From Streptomyces mutomycini (GTDB taxonomy: Bacteria; Actinomycetota; Actinomycetes; Streptomycetales; Streptomycetaceae): a stretch of DNA of 64,000 nucleotides. Positions 16,551 through 24,218 of this stretch are shown here, piece after piece. The position numbers were made by a program, and so were the translations under genes. The notes beneath the pieces were generated by a model. It did not search any database. It was given only the letters and a program-made list of their open reading frames with translations, and had not been told where the DNA came from. The stretch lies in contig NZ_MAPV01000094.1 of assembly GCF_001700505.1 (NCBI RefSeq), forward strand, positions 1-64,000. Direction: 5' to 3'. Every line of letters begins with the position of its first letter. Positions within the stretch are counted from its first letter, which is position 1.

Positions 16551-16859
16551 ATGATGACGTCAGTCGACACTGAACTGATCAGGGTGCTGGGTGATCCGCT
16601 CCGGCTCCGGATCGTCACCCTGCTCGCACGCGAGACGCTGTGCACCAGCCACTTGGTGGAGGAGACCGGTGCCCGGCAGACCAACCTCTCCAACCATCTG
16701 AGGGTGCTGCGCGAGGCCGGGGTCGTGGATACCGAACCGTGCGGGCGCTTCACCTACTACAAGCTCCGCCCGGACGTCATCGCCCAGCTAGCCGGCCAGT
16801 TCGCCGACCTGGCCGATTCCGCCCGTAACGCCGCCGAGAACAAGAGGGCCTGTCCGTGA
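16551..16859 (+). CDS. arsR: ArsR-family metalloregulator
   Basis: A 102-residue winged-helix repressor. It opens VLGDPLRLRIVTLL and has the recognition helix TGARQTNLSNHLRVLREAG and wing TEPCGRFTYYKL. Cysteines are Cys31 (start of alpha-3 region), Cys64 (wing) and Cys101 (C-terminus), a pattern unlike the classic ELCVCDL box and unlike the second ArsR in this island. No clear ribosome site precedes ATG 16551; translation may be leaderless or start at the next ATG. Its TGA overlaps the acr3 GTG (GTGA at 16856-16859), so arsR and acr3 are coupled. It probably represses both divergent operons. Confidence 0.9.
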   Translation: MMTSVDTELIRVLGDPLRLRIVTLLARETLCTSHLVEETGARQTNLSNHLRVLREAGVVDTEPCGRFTYYKLRPDVIAQLAGQFADLADSARNAAENKRACP

Positions 16860-17965
16860 CCCCCACCGAAGCACCCGCGACGACGACAGAGGACTCCTCG
16901 GTCGTGAGGAAGCTGTCCACCCTGGACCGCTTCCTCGCGGTCTGGATCCTCCTGGCCATGGCGCTGGGCCTCGGTCTCGGACGTCTGATCCCCGGCCTGG
17001 ACGACGCACTGGCGAAGGTGGAGATCGGTGGCATCTCGCTGCCGATCGCCGTCGGCCTGCTGATCATGATGTATCCGGTCCTGGCGAAGGTCCGATACGA
17101 CAGGCTCGACGCGGTCACCGGCGACCGCAGGCTGATGGTCTCGTCACTGGTCATCAACTGGATCATCGGCCCGGCCGTCATGTTCGCGCTGGCGTGGATC
17201 TTCCTCCCGGACCTGCCCGAGTACCGCACCGGCCTGATCATCGTCGGCCTGGCCCGCTGCATCGCCATGGTCATCATCTGGAACGACCTGGCCTGCGGCG
17301 ACCGCGAGGCCGCCGCCGTGCTGGTGGCCCTGAACTCGGTCTTCCAGGTCATCGCGTTCGGCCTGCTCGGGTGGCTCTACCTCGACCTCCTGCCCGGCTG
17401 GCTCGGCCTGGGCGAAGGCGAGACGCTCGACATCTCCATGTGGAAGATCGCCCTGAACGTCGTCATCTTCCTCGGCGTACCCCTGCTCGCCGGCTTCCTC
17501 ACCCGCCGCCTGGGCGAGAAGAAGATGGGCCGCGAGTCCTACGAGGCGAAGTTCCTGCCGAAGATCGGCCCCTGGGCCCTGTACGGCCTGCTCTTCACGA
17601 TCATCATCCTCTTCGCCCTGCAGGGAAAGACGATCACCTCGCAGCCACTGGACGTGGTCCGCATCGCGGTGCCGCTGCTCGTGTACTTCGCGATCATGTT
17701 CTTCGGCAGCTTCCTGATCGGCAAGGCCATCGGCCTGGCCTACGACCGCACCGCGACGCTGGCCTTCACCGCGGCCGGGAACAACTTCGAGCTGGCCATC
17801 GCCGTGGCCATCGCCACCTTCGGCGTCACCTCCGGCCAGGCGCTGTCCGGCGTCGTCGGCCCGCTGATCGAGGTCCCGGTCCTGATCGCCCTCGTCTACG
17901 TCGCCCTGGCCTGGCGCAGGAAGTTCGCCTCGTCCGCACTCGCGACCAGCACCACGCAGCACTGA
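16856..17965 (+). CDS. acr3: ACR3-family arsenite efflux permease
   Basis: A 369-residue arsenite exporter with about ten membrane spans, beginning LSTLDRFLAVWILLAMALG, the characteristic ACR3 opening. The family motif GLARCIAMVIIWNDLACGD is present, with the essential Cys in GLARC. The final helix pair contains AGNNFELAIAVAIATFG, also typical. It is translationally coupled to arsR through a GTGA overlap. Substrate is As(III) and possibly Sb(III), moved by the membrane potential or proton gradient. In described Streptomyces clusters the next gene is arsO; here a 100-bp structured element and only an arsO fragment follow. Confidence 0.95.
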   Translation: MTPTEAPATTTEDSSVVRKLSTLDRFLAVWILLAMALGLGLGRLIPGLDDALAKVEIGGISLPIAVGLLIMMYPVLAKVRYDRLDAVTGDRRLMVSSLVINWIIGPAVMFALAWIFLPDLPEYRTGLIIVGLARCIAMVIIWNDLACGDREAAAVLVALNSVFQVIAFGLLGWLYLDLLPGWLGLGEGETLDISMWKIALNVVIFLGVPLLAGFLTRRLGEKKMGRESYEAKFLPKIGPWALYGLLFTIIILFALQGKTITSQPLDVVRIAVPLLVYFAIMFFGSFLIGKAIGLAYDRTATLAFTAAGNNFELAIAVAIATFGVTSGQALSGVVGPLIEVPVLIALVYVALAWRRKFASSALATSTTQH

Positions 17966-17972
17966 TGCACAG

Positions 17973-18072
17973 CCTCGGCTCCCGCCCGCACCCCACCGTC
18001 CGCACTACGGCCCGCGTCGCATCCGGCTGACGGTGGGAGCAGAGCTGCGCAGGCATGCGGCGGGAGCCGAGG
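17973..18072. repeat. Nested inverted repeat downstream of acr3
   Basis: Outer arms of 14 bp (17973-17986 and 18059-18072) are perfectly complementary. Inside them, CCCACCGTC (17992-18000) pairs perfectly with GACGGTGGG (18029-18037), and GCAG-AG-CTGC forms a third small dyad at about 18040-18049. The 100-nt element lies between the acr3 stop and the arsO fragment. It could be a compound terminator, a structured 3-prime end, or the scar of a small mobile element; no target duplication is obvious. Confidence 0.6.
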
Positions 18073-18100
18073 TGCCCGGCACGGGCAGGGCGGTGACCCG

Positions 18101-18349
18101 GTGACGCGAGCGGTGGATGCAGTGGTGGCCGGCGGCGGCCAAGCAGGACTCGCCGCCGGCCACCACCTGCGCCGTCAGAACCTCGACTTCGTCATTCTCG
18201 ACGCCCAGCCCGCACCGGGTGGTGCATGGCAGCACACCTGGGACTCACTCCGCCTGCTCCCCCCGGCCGCGTACTCCTCCCTCCCGGGATGGCTGATGCC
18301 CGCCCAGGACGGGGCGGAGTACCCGGACGCGGATCACGTCGTGCGGTAC
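18101..18349 (+). pseudogene. arsO: N-terminal fragment of an ArsO-like flavin monooxygenase
   Basis: From GTG 18101 the frame encodes 83 residues clearly related to flavin-containing monooxygenases: VDAVVAGGGQAGLAAGHHL (FAD-binding GxGxxG), DAQPAPGGAWQHTWDSLRLLPPAAYSSLPGW, then PDADHVVRY. After 18349 the similarity ends; the same frame continues to 18598 as basic low-complexity sequence antisense to the second arsR gene. A full enzyme would be about 350 residues and have an NADPH site, so this is a remnant. Its place after arsR-acr3 matches arsO in the described arsRBO-arsCT layout. Confidence 0.75.
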
Positions 18350-18506
18350 CCGTGCAGGGTCGGGACGCATGGACGGCCGTCGCTGTCCGCCCGGCGCGCC
18401 AGGCGCCTGAAGGCCGCCGGCTGTTCCAGGGGCTCCGGCAACCCGTCCTCATGGCCTCGGGGACTTCCCACTGCCGGCGAAGCAGCCCCCGGCGAGGGCC
18501 GGGATA

Positions 18507-18863
18507 TCAGGCAGCGGCGGAGAGCAACTGCCCCATGGCCGCAAGCACGGAGGGCTCCACGCGGTAGTAGACCCACGTCCCACGCCGCTCGGAGGTGAGC
18601 AGGCCGGCCTCCCTCAGCTTCTTCAGGTGATGGGAAACCGTCGGCTGGGACACACCCACGTCGGAGATGTCGCAGACGCACGCCTCGCCGCCCTCGTGCG
18701 AGGCGACAGCGGAGAACAGGCGCAGGCGGACGGGGTCACCGAGCGCCTTGAACATCTTCGCCGTCCGCTCGGCCTCGTCCGCGCTCAACGGCCGTTCGGT
18801 CAGCGGCGGGCAGCACGGCGCGGCAACCGGCTCCAGCACAGGCAGCGACCTGGTATTCGACAT
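18507..18863 (-). CDS. Second ArsR-family regulator (ELCVCDL-like)
   Basis: A 118-residue winged-helix metalloregulator distinct from the one at 16551. It has an N-terminal extension with adjacent Cys17-Cys18, then MFKALGDPVRLRLFSAV, the metal-binding ACVCDI (Cys62, Cys64) and the recognition helix VSQPTVSHHLKKLREAGL. Cys pairs at the N-terminus and in CVCD recall the arsenite site described for Corynebacterium ArsR1. ATG 18861-18863 is chosen over 18881 because MSNTRSLP is a plausible opening, although the ribosome site (AGGTG) is weak. It is divergent from the flavoprotein/MFS pair, and a 19-bp repeat (18868-18886) overlaps its promoter. Confidence 0.9.
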   Translation of the reverse strand: MSNTRSLPVLEPVAAPCCPPLTERPLSADEAERTAKMFKALGDPVRLRLFSAVASHEGGEACVCDISDVGVSQPTVSHHLKKLREAGLLTSERRGTWVYYRVEPSVLAAMGQLLSAAA

Positions 18864-18867
18864 ACAC

Positions 18868-18886
18868 CTATGTTGACACACATCGA
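18868..18886 (+). promoter_or_regulatory. Operator-like 19-bp repeat, copy 1 (next to the second arsR)
   Basis: CTATGTTGACACACATCGA lies five bases upstream of the start of the second arsR gene (minus strand). It matches copy 2 (18974-18992) at 16 of 19 positions, in the same orientation. A likely binding site for the adjacent ArsR; this is inference. Confidence 0.55.
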
Positions 18887-18973
18887 ATCAGCGAGCGAGG
18901 AAGCGACAGCAGCCCGCATGCGCCGAAACGCGCCGGGGAGTACAGCACAAGACCCTTCGATTTCGATGAATGT

Positions 18974-18992
18974 CTATGTTGACGCCTATCGA
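18974..18992 (+). promoter_or_regulatory. Operator-like 19-bp repeat, copy 2 (before the flavoprotein gene)
   Basis: CTATGTTGACGCCTATCGA lies 62 bp before the flavoprotein start and repeats copy 1 with three differences (shared CTATGTTGAC and ATCGA ends). The two copies are 106 bp apart, ten helical turns, and flank the divergent promoters. Confidence 0.55.
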
Positions 18993-19053
18993 TACAGGTG
19001 CCATGCTGGCAGTGCAAGCCATCGACAGACGTCGAAGCAATCAGGGAGTCACC

Positions 19054-20451
19054 GTGAACGCGCCCACCACCGCCCTGCCCACCGTGGTGATCGGAGCCGG
19101 CCCCACCGGCCTGGCCGCCGCCGCCCACCTCACCGGGCACGGCATGGAAACCCTGGTCCTGGAGGCCGGCCCCACAGCGGGCAGCGCGGTGCGCGAGTGG
19201 GGGCACGTGCGGCTGTTCTCGACGTGGTCCGAGCTCGTGGACCCGGCCGCCGAGAAGCTCCTGTCCCCCACCGGCTGGACCGCACCCGACGGCGGCACCT
19301 ACCCCTCCGGCGCCGACTGGGTGGAGAAGTACCTCCAGCCGCTTGCCGACGTTCTCGGGGACAAGATCCGCTACGGCGCCACCGTCACAGGCGTGTCCCG
19401 CCTCGGCCGCGACCGCATCGTCGACGCGGACCGTGAGCAGCAGCCCTTCACCGTACGCATCAAGAGCGCGGACGGCACGGAGGAGCGGATTCTCGCCCGG
19501 GCCGTCATCGACGCCTCAGGCACCTGGTCCACCCCCAGCCCCATCGGCGCCGACGGGCTTCCCGCGCTCGGTGAGCACGCCGCCTCGGCCCGCATCTCCT
19601 ACCGCGTCCCCGACCTCCGGGACCCGGCCGTACGCGCCCGGTACGCCGGCAAGCGCACCGCCGTCATCGGCTCGGGTGCCTCCGCCTTCACCGCCCTCGC
19701 CTCGCTCGCCGACGTCGCGAAGGACGAGCCCGGCACCCACTCCGTCTGGATCCTGCGACGCGGGATCAGCGGCTCCACCTTCGGCGGCGGCAGCGCCGAC
19801 CAGCTCCCCGCCCGCGGCGCCCTGGGCCTGGCGGCGAAGGCCGCCGTCGATGCCGGACACGCCGATGCCGTCACCGGCTTCCGCACGGACGTCGTCGAAC
19901 GCGGTGACGACGAGCGTCTGATCCTCGTGGCTGACGACGGGCGCCGTCTCGACCCGGTGGACGAGGTCATCGTCCTGACCGGCCTGCGTCCCGACCTGTC
20001 CTTCCTGTCCGAGCTCCGCCTCGGCCTGGACGAGCGCCTGCAGGCACCGTCCGAGCTGGCCCCGCTGATCGATCCCAACCAGCACTCCTGCGGCACGGTC
20101 TACCCGCACGGGCACCGCGAGCTTTCCCACCCCGAAGCCGGGGTCTACCTCGTCGGCATGAAGTCCTACGGCCGCGCCCCGACCTTCCTCGCCATGACCG
20201 GATACGAGCAGGTCCGCTCCGTCACCGCCGCCCTCGCCGGTGACATGGAGTCCGCCGACCGCGTCGAACTCACCCTCCCCGAGACCGGAGTCTGCGGCGG
20301 GGCCGGACTCTTCGACGACCCCTCCGCAGGAGAAGCGGACGGCGGCGGCTGCTGCGCCCCGGCGCCCGCCCTGGTGCAGATCGGCTCCTCCGCGCCCGCT
20401 TCCACCGCGGCTGCCGAGGAGCCCGCGCCGTCAGGTGGCTGCTGCGCGTGA
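19054..20451 (+). CDS. ArsO-like FAD/NAD(P)-binding flavoprotein with Cys-Cys tail
   Basis: A 465-residue two-dinucleotide flavoprotein: FAD-binding VVIGAGPTGLAAAAHL (about 13-28) and a second Rossmann motif TAVIGSGASAFTAL (about 205-218), the plan of flavin monooxygenases and disulfide oxidoreductases, but without the CxxC of the latter. The tail after residue 410 is unusual: Cys414, then vicinal Cys433-434 and a final Cys463-464, well placed to bind a trivalent metalloid. GTG 19054 has GGGAG seven bases upstream; the open frame to 18970 runs over the operator-like repeat. The stop overlaps the MFS start as GTGA. The reaction is unknown: oxidation of an arsenical or supply of a modified substrate to the pump are guesses. 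Confidence 0.85.
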   Translation: MNAPTTALPTVVIGAGPTGLAAAAHLTGHGMETLVLEAGPTAGSAVREWGHVRLFSTWSELVDPAAEKLLSPTGWTAPDGGTYPSGADWVEKYLQPLADVLGDKIRYGATVTGVSRLGRDRIVDADREQQPFTVRIKSADGTEERILARAVIDASGTWSTPSPIGADGLPALGEHAASARISYRVPDLRDPAVRARYAGKRTAVIGSGASAFTALASLADVAKDEPGTHSVWILRRGISGSTFGGGSADQLPARGALGLAAKAAVDAGHADAVTGFRTDVVERGDDERLILVADDGRRLDPVDEVIVLTGLRPDLSFLSELRLGLDERLQAPSELAPLIDPNQHSCGTVYPHGHRELSHPEAGVYLVGMKSYGRAPTFLAMTGYEQVRSVTAALAGDMESADRVELTLPETGVCGGAGLFDDPSAGEADGGGCCAPAPALVQIGSSAPASTAAAEEPAPSGGCCA

Positions 20452-21716
20452 CCGAGACCGACGCCCGCGGGGCCGCGACCGGAACAGGGGACCGGTCGCG
20501 ACCCCGGGGAGTCCTCCCGGCCCTGTGCGCCACACAGGTCACCAGCTGGGGCGTCGTCTTCTACGCCTTCCCCGTCCTCAACCCCCAGATCACCGAGAAC
20601 ACCGGCTGGCCGCCCGGGGCGACGACAGCGGCGTTCTCCCTCGCCCTGCTCATCTCCGCGTTCGCCGGAATACGGGTGGGCCGGATCATCGACCACCGTG
20701 GTCCCCGCACCGTCATGACGGCCGGCTCCGTCCTCGGCGTGCTGAGCATCCTCGTCGTCGCCGCCGCCCCGAACCTGCCTCTCTTCGCCTCCGGTTGGGC
20801 GCTGGCCGGATTCGCAATGGCGGCCACCTTCTACCAGCCCGCCTTCGCCGCGGTCACCCGCTGGTGGGCCCCCGACCACGTCCGCGCACTGACCATCGTG
20901 ACCCTCGCCGGCGGACTGGCCTCCACTCTCTTCGCACCCCTCACCGCAGCGCTGGCCGGACACCTCTCCTGGCGCATGACCTACACGGTGCTCGCCGTCC
21001 TCCTCGCCGTCGTGACGATCCCCGCCCACGCGCTGGCACTCAGAGCTCCCTGGCCCCCAGCGCCATCGCCCCCGAAAATTCACGCCGGCCAGTCCGCGAG
21101 GACGGCGGCCCACAGCCGCCCCTTCCGCATGCTCGCGGTAGCACTCACCCTCTCCGCGTTCACCGTCTCGGCCGTGGTCGTCGCCCTGGTCCCCCTCCTG
21201 CTGGAACGCGGTTACTCCACCAGCGAGGCGGCGTGGGCACTCGGACTCGGCGGCGCCGGACAGACCCTCGGACGCACCCTGTACGCAAGTCTCGCCCGCC
21301 GCACCGGAGTCACCGCCCGCACGACCACACTGATCGCACTCGGCGGCCTCACCACCGCGGCACTCGCACTCAGCCCCGGCCCTTACGGACTGCTGATCGC
21401 TCTGTCGATCGCCGCCGGGATGGTCCGGGGCAACCTCACCCTGCTCCAGGCAACTGCGATCACCGACCGCTGGGGCACCACCCACTACGGCCGCCTGTCC
21501 GGCCTCCTGGCGGCACCGACCACCACCGCCTCCGCCCTCGCCCCCTTCGCGGGCGCCGCACTGGCGATACCGCTGGGCGGCTACCCGCACGTGTTCGGAG
21601 CGCTGGCGGCGGTCTCCTCGCTCGCCTCCGCAGCCGCCCTCCGCGCGGCTCCGTACCCGCCCCGGCATCAAGCAGACGAAACCGGCAGAACATCCGGGGA
21701 CAGTGCGCCGACGTGA
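20448..21716 (+). CDS. MFS efflux transporter of the second ars module
   Basis: A 422-residue major-facilitator permease with 12 predicted spans and the loop motif GRIIDHRGPRTVM between TM2 and TM3. It starts at GTG 20448, overlapping the flavoprotein stop (GTGA), so the two are translated together. The control by a neighbouring ArsR points to a metalloid or organo-arsenical substrate; family-level homology alone does not give one. The last 49 bases overlap the convergent tdk 3-prime end (21668-21716), marking the right edge of the island. It is not an ACR3, ArsB or ArsP protein. Confidence 0.85.
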   Translation: MTETDARGAATGTGDRSRPRGVLPALCATQVTSWGVVFYAFPVLNPQITENTGWPPGATTAAFSLALLISAFAGIRVGRIIDHRGPRTVMTAGSVLGVLSILVVAAAPNLPLFASGWALAGFAMAATFYQPAFAAVTRWWAPDHVRALTIVTLAGGLASTLFAPLTAALAGHLSWRMTYTVLAVLLAVVTIPAHALALRAPWPPAPSPPKIHAGQSARTAAHSRPFRMLAVALTLSAFTVSAVVVALVPLLLERGYSTSEAAWALGLGGAGQTLGRTLYASLARRTGVTARTTTLIALGGLTTAALALSPGPYGLLIALSIAAGMVRGNLTLLQATAITDRWGTTHYGRLSGLLAAPTTTASALAPFAGAALAIPLGGYPHVFGALAAVSSLASAAALRAAPYPPRHQADETGRTSGDSAPT

Positions 21717-22318
21717 GCGGACGCGGCAGTCATACGGCGCCGGTGGTGACGGCGGCAGAGAACCTCGTAACCGATCTCGCCCATCGGCCGGTTCACATCA
21801 CCGACCACGACCTGGGCGCCCTCGACGACCATCTCGCCGTCTATGGTCCGCGCGTTGTGCGTGGCACGGGCTCCGCACCAGCACAGAGCCTCGACCTGGA
21901 GCTGCTCGATCCGGTCCGCCAGCTCGATCAGTCGCTGCGAACCGGGAAACAGCCTCGTGCGGAAGTCCGTCGTGATACCGAAAGCGAAGACGTCCATCCC
22001 CAAGTCGTCCACGACGCGCGCCAGTTGATCAATCTGGGCAGGAGCCAGGAACTGCGCCTCGTCCACGATCACGTAGTCGACCCTGCCGCCCTTGGTCAGC
22101 TGGTCAACCAGGTACGCGTAGAGGTCCATCCCCTCGTTCGCCTCGACGGCCTCCGTCACCAGACCCAGCCGTGAGGACAACTTGCCCTCACCAGCCCGGT
22201 CGTCCCGGGTGAAGATCACACCCCGGAGCCCCCGCGCCGACCGGTTGTGTCCGATCTGGAGTGCCAGAGTGCTCTTTCCGCAGTCCATCGTCCCGGAGAA
22301 GAACACGAGCTCGGGCAT
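21668..22318 (-). CDS. tdk: Thymidine kinase (type II)
   Basis: Phosphorylates thymidine to dTMP in nucleotide salvage. The 216-residue protein has the P-loop GTMDCGKST (9-17), VIVDEAQF (Walker-B-like, catalytic Glu region), the structural-zinc cysteines in ALCWCGARATH with a distal C-RRHH, and the lasso-domain signature. The last 20 residues (after HHRRR) are non-conserved and overlap the end of the MFS gene on the opposite strand by 49 bases, so they may be new sequence acquired when the island joined. ATG 22316-22318. A lone gene on its transcript with the phosphodiesterase gene 55 bp upstream. Confidence 0.92.
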   Translation of the reverse strand: MPELVFFSGTMDCGKSTLALQIGHNRSARGLRGVIFTRDDRAGEGKLSSRLGLVTEAVEANEGMDLYAYLVDQLTKGGRVDYVIVDEAQFLAPAQIDQLARVVDDLGMDVFAFGITTDFRTRLFPGSQRLIELADRIEQLQVEALCWCGARATHNARTIDGEMVVEGAQVVVGDVNRPMGEIGYEVLCRRHHRRRMTAASAHVGALSPDVLPVSSA

Positions 22319-22373
22319 GAGAAGGTGCGGGCCTTTCGGAGGTGGGTTCGGTGCGAGGTGCGGAAAACGTCGG

Positions 22374-23561
22374 CTACGAGCGTACTTCGAGGAGCGGGAC
22401 CAGTTGTTCCACGGGGGTCAGTGAACCGTGCATGCCCACCATCGCGGACTCGTGGGGCTCCTTGGCCGAAGCGGTGATCACGACGTCGTCGTGGGCGGCC
22501 GCCACCACGTCGCCGATCCTGCCGTACACCCGCTCGTCGATCCGCGGGCCGAACCAGCCGGCCGCGATGGCCTCGTCCCTGCTCGCCACCCAGAACTGCT
22601 CGCCGAGCACCTCTCGCCAGACGGTCAGCACGTCAGCCTGGGCTCCGGGGACCGCGTACACATGGCGGGCACGGCCTTCGCCGCCCAGCAGGGCGACCCC
22701 GGCGCTCAGTTCCCAGTCCTCGTCGAAGTCGATCCGGGACTGCTCGTCGAACGGGATGTCGATCATGCCGTGGTCGGCGGTGATGTACAGCGCCGAGCGC
22801 GGCGGAAGCTGCTCGGCGAGGCGCCGGGCGAGCCCGTCGACGTACATCAGCTGGCCCCGCCAGGCGTCGGAGTCCACCCCGTAGCGGTGCCCCTGGCCGT
22901 CGACCTCGCTGTAGTACGTGTAGACGAGGGACCGGTCACCGGCCGCGAGCCGCTCGGCCGCGAGGTCCATCCGGTCCTCGCCCGTGAGCCGGCCGAGGAA
23001 GGAACCACCGCTGAGCGCGACCTTGGTCAGGGGGGTCTGCTCGAAGGCTGGAGCGGAGACCTGGGCCGTGCGTACGCCGGCGGCGTCGGCGAGCTGGAAG
23101 ACGGTGGGGTGCGGCTGCCAGACCTTCGGCGCGGTCCACGGCTTCCAGCGGAGCTGGTTCATCAGCGCACCGGTCTCCGGGTTGCGCACCGTGTATCCGG
23201 GGAGGCCGTGCTCACCGGGCGGCAGGCCGGTGCCGACCGAGGCGAGGGAGGTCGCCGTGGTCGCCGGGAAGCCCGAGGTGACGGGGCGGCCGGTGCCACC
23301 GCGGGAGGTGGGGAGCAGCGAGTGCAGGAAGGGCGCCTCGTCCGGGTGTGCCTTGATCTGCTCCCAGCCGAGCCCGTCGATCAGGAAGACGCAGTTCCGG
23401 TCGGCGGGGGTGAGTTCGTCAATCGCCGCCTCGAAGCCGGGTACGCCCTGCCCGGCGACGAGCGTCGGCAGCAGATCGGCGAGCGAGCCGGTGCCGTATT
23501 CGGGTACGGGCGCGGCCTCGGGGGCGAGCAGGACGGGATCCTGCCAGGCGGGCTGGACCAT
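22374..23561 (-). CDS. Alkaline-phosphatase-superfamily phosphodiesterase/nucleotide pyrophosphatase
   Basis: A 395-residue enzyme of the type I phosphodiesterase group. Metal and nucleophile motifs are visible: VFLIDGLGW (metal Asp), TSGFPATTATSLASVGTG (Thr nucleophile region), the YYSEVDGQGHRYG metal site, and YITADHGM followed by a late MVGMHGSL His. It lacks a signal peptide, so a cytosolic role is likely; substrate unknown. Its ATG shares one base with the stop of the DUF5998 gene (ATGA-type junction at 23559-23563), so the two form an operon. Confidence 0.87.
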   Translation of the reverse strand: MVQPAWQDPVLLAPEAAPVPEYGTGSLADLLPTLVAGQGVPGFEAAIDELTPADRNCVFLIDGLGWEQIKAHPDEAPFLHSLLPTSRGGTGRPVTSGFPATTATSLASVGTGLPPGEHGLPGYTVRNPETGALMNQLRWKPWTAPKVWQPHPTVFQLADAAGVRTAQVSAPAFEQTPLTKVALSGGSFLGRLTGEDRMDLAAERLAAGDRSLVYTYYSEVDGQGHRYGVDSDAWRGQLMYVDGLARRLAEQLPPRSALYITADHGMIDIPFDEQSRIDFDEDWELSAGVALLGGEGRARHVYAVPGAQADVLTVWREVLGEQFWVASRDEAIAAGWFGPRIDERVYGRIGDVVAAAHDDVVITASAKEPHESAMVGMHGSLTPVEQLVPLLEVRS

Positions 23562-24157
23562 CAGCGGGCGGTCGCCGCTGTCACGGCCGTGGCCTCGGAG
23601 AGGGACTGCGCGAAGGCGAGGGTCTGGCGCACGGTGTCCGGGCCGTCCCCGGCCTCGCTGACGCGCAGGCTCAGGTCGTCGGCGGTGGAACTGCCGGTGT
23701 AGCCGTGGTCGGCATCGCAGTTGGGGTCACCGCATGCCGCGGGCTCCAGGTCGATACGGGACACAGCGCCCCAGCCGATGGTCAGGACGACCTCGCGGGG
23801 CAGCGTGCCGGGCACGTACTTCTCGGGGTTGGCGACCACGCGGCTGACCACGACGGACGAGATCCGGTCGAGCTTGACCGACTCGGTCGACGTCGTGGCG
23901 TACGGCGTGGGGGAACTCGTGTCGGCCGCCTGCTCGTCGGTGTGGCTGACGATGAAGCGCGTGTCCGTCAGGACGAGGACCGTGACATGGCGGCGGACCT
24001 CGTTGGAGTCGAAGGTGGTCTCCTGGTGGACCAGGTACGAAGCGACCGGCTCACCGCCGACGGCGGCCTCCACCGCCTCGGCCACGAGGGCCGGGTAGTA
24101 GCCGCTGCGCTCGATCGCCGCGCGCAGCCCCTGGGTCGTGGTACCGGTCTTTGCCAT
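23561..24157 (-). CDS. DUF5998 family protein
   Basis: A 198-residue protein of the actinobacterial DUF5998 family, function unknown. It opens TTTQGLRAAIERSGYYPALVAEAVEAA, and contains a central beta-rich part and a small Cys/His cluster, CGDPNCDADHGYTG (about 145-158), that might bind a metal. ATG 24155-24157 (MAKTG) has AGGA about nine bases upstream; the three-codon longer start is less likely. Translation is coupled to the phosphodiesterase downstream. The GNAT fusion gene ends 61 bases upstream on the same strand. Confidence 0.8.
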   Translation of the reverse strand: MAKTGTTTQGLRAAIERSGYYPALVAEAVEAAVGGEPVASYLVHQETTFDSNEVRRHVTVLVLTDTRFIVSHTDEQAADTSSPTPYATTSTESVKLDRISSVVVSRVVANPEKYVPGTLPREVVLTIGWGAVSRIDLEPAACGDPNCDADHGYTGSSTADDLSLRVSEAGDGPDTVRQTLAFAQSLSEATAVTAATAR

Positions 24158-24218
24158 GCGCACCATCCTACGGGGGGCCGGTGGCTGCCGGGGACGTCGT
24201 ACGCGGGTCCATGGGCGG

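Noticed and set aside
18349-18598. Continuation of the arsO fragment frame
   Set aside because: Basic low-complexity sequence without similarity, antisense to the second arsR; treated as chance open frame after the break.
20166-21671. 501-codon minus-strand frame
   Set aside because: Antisense to the flavoprotein and MFS genes; Gly/Glu/Arg-rich shadow.
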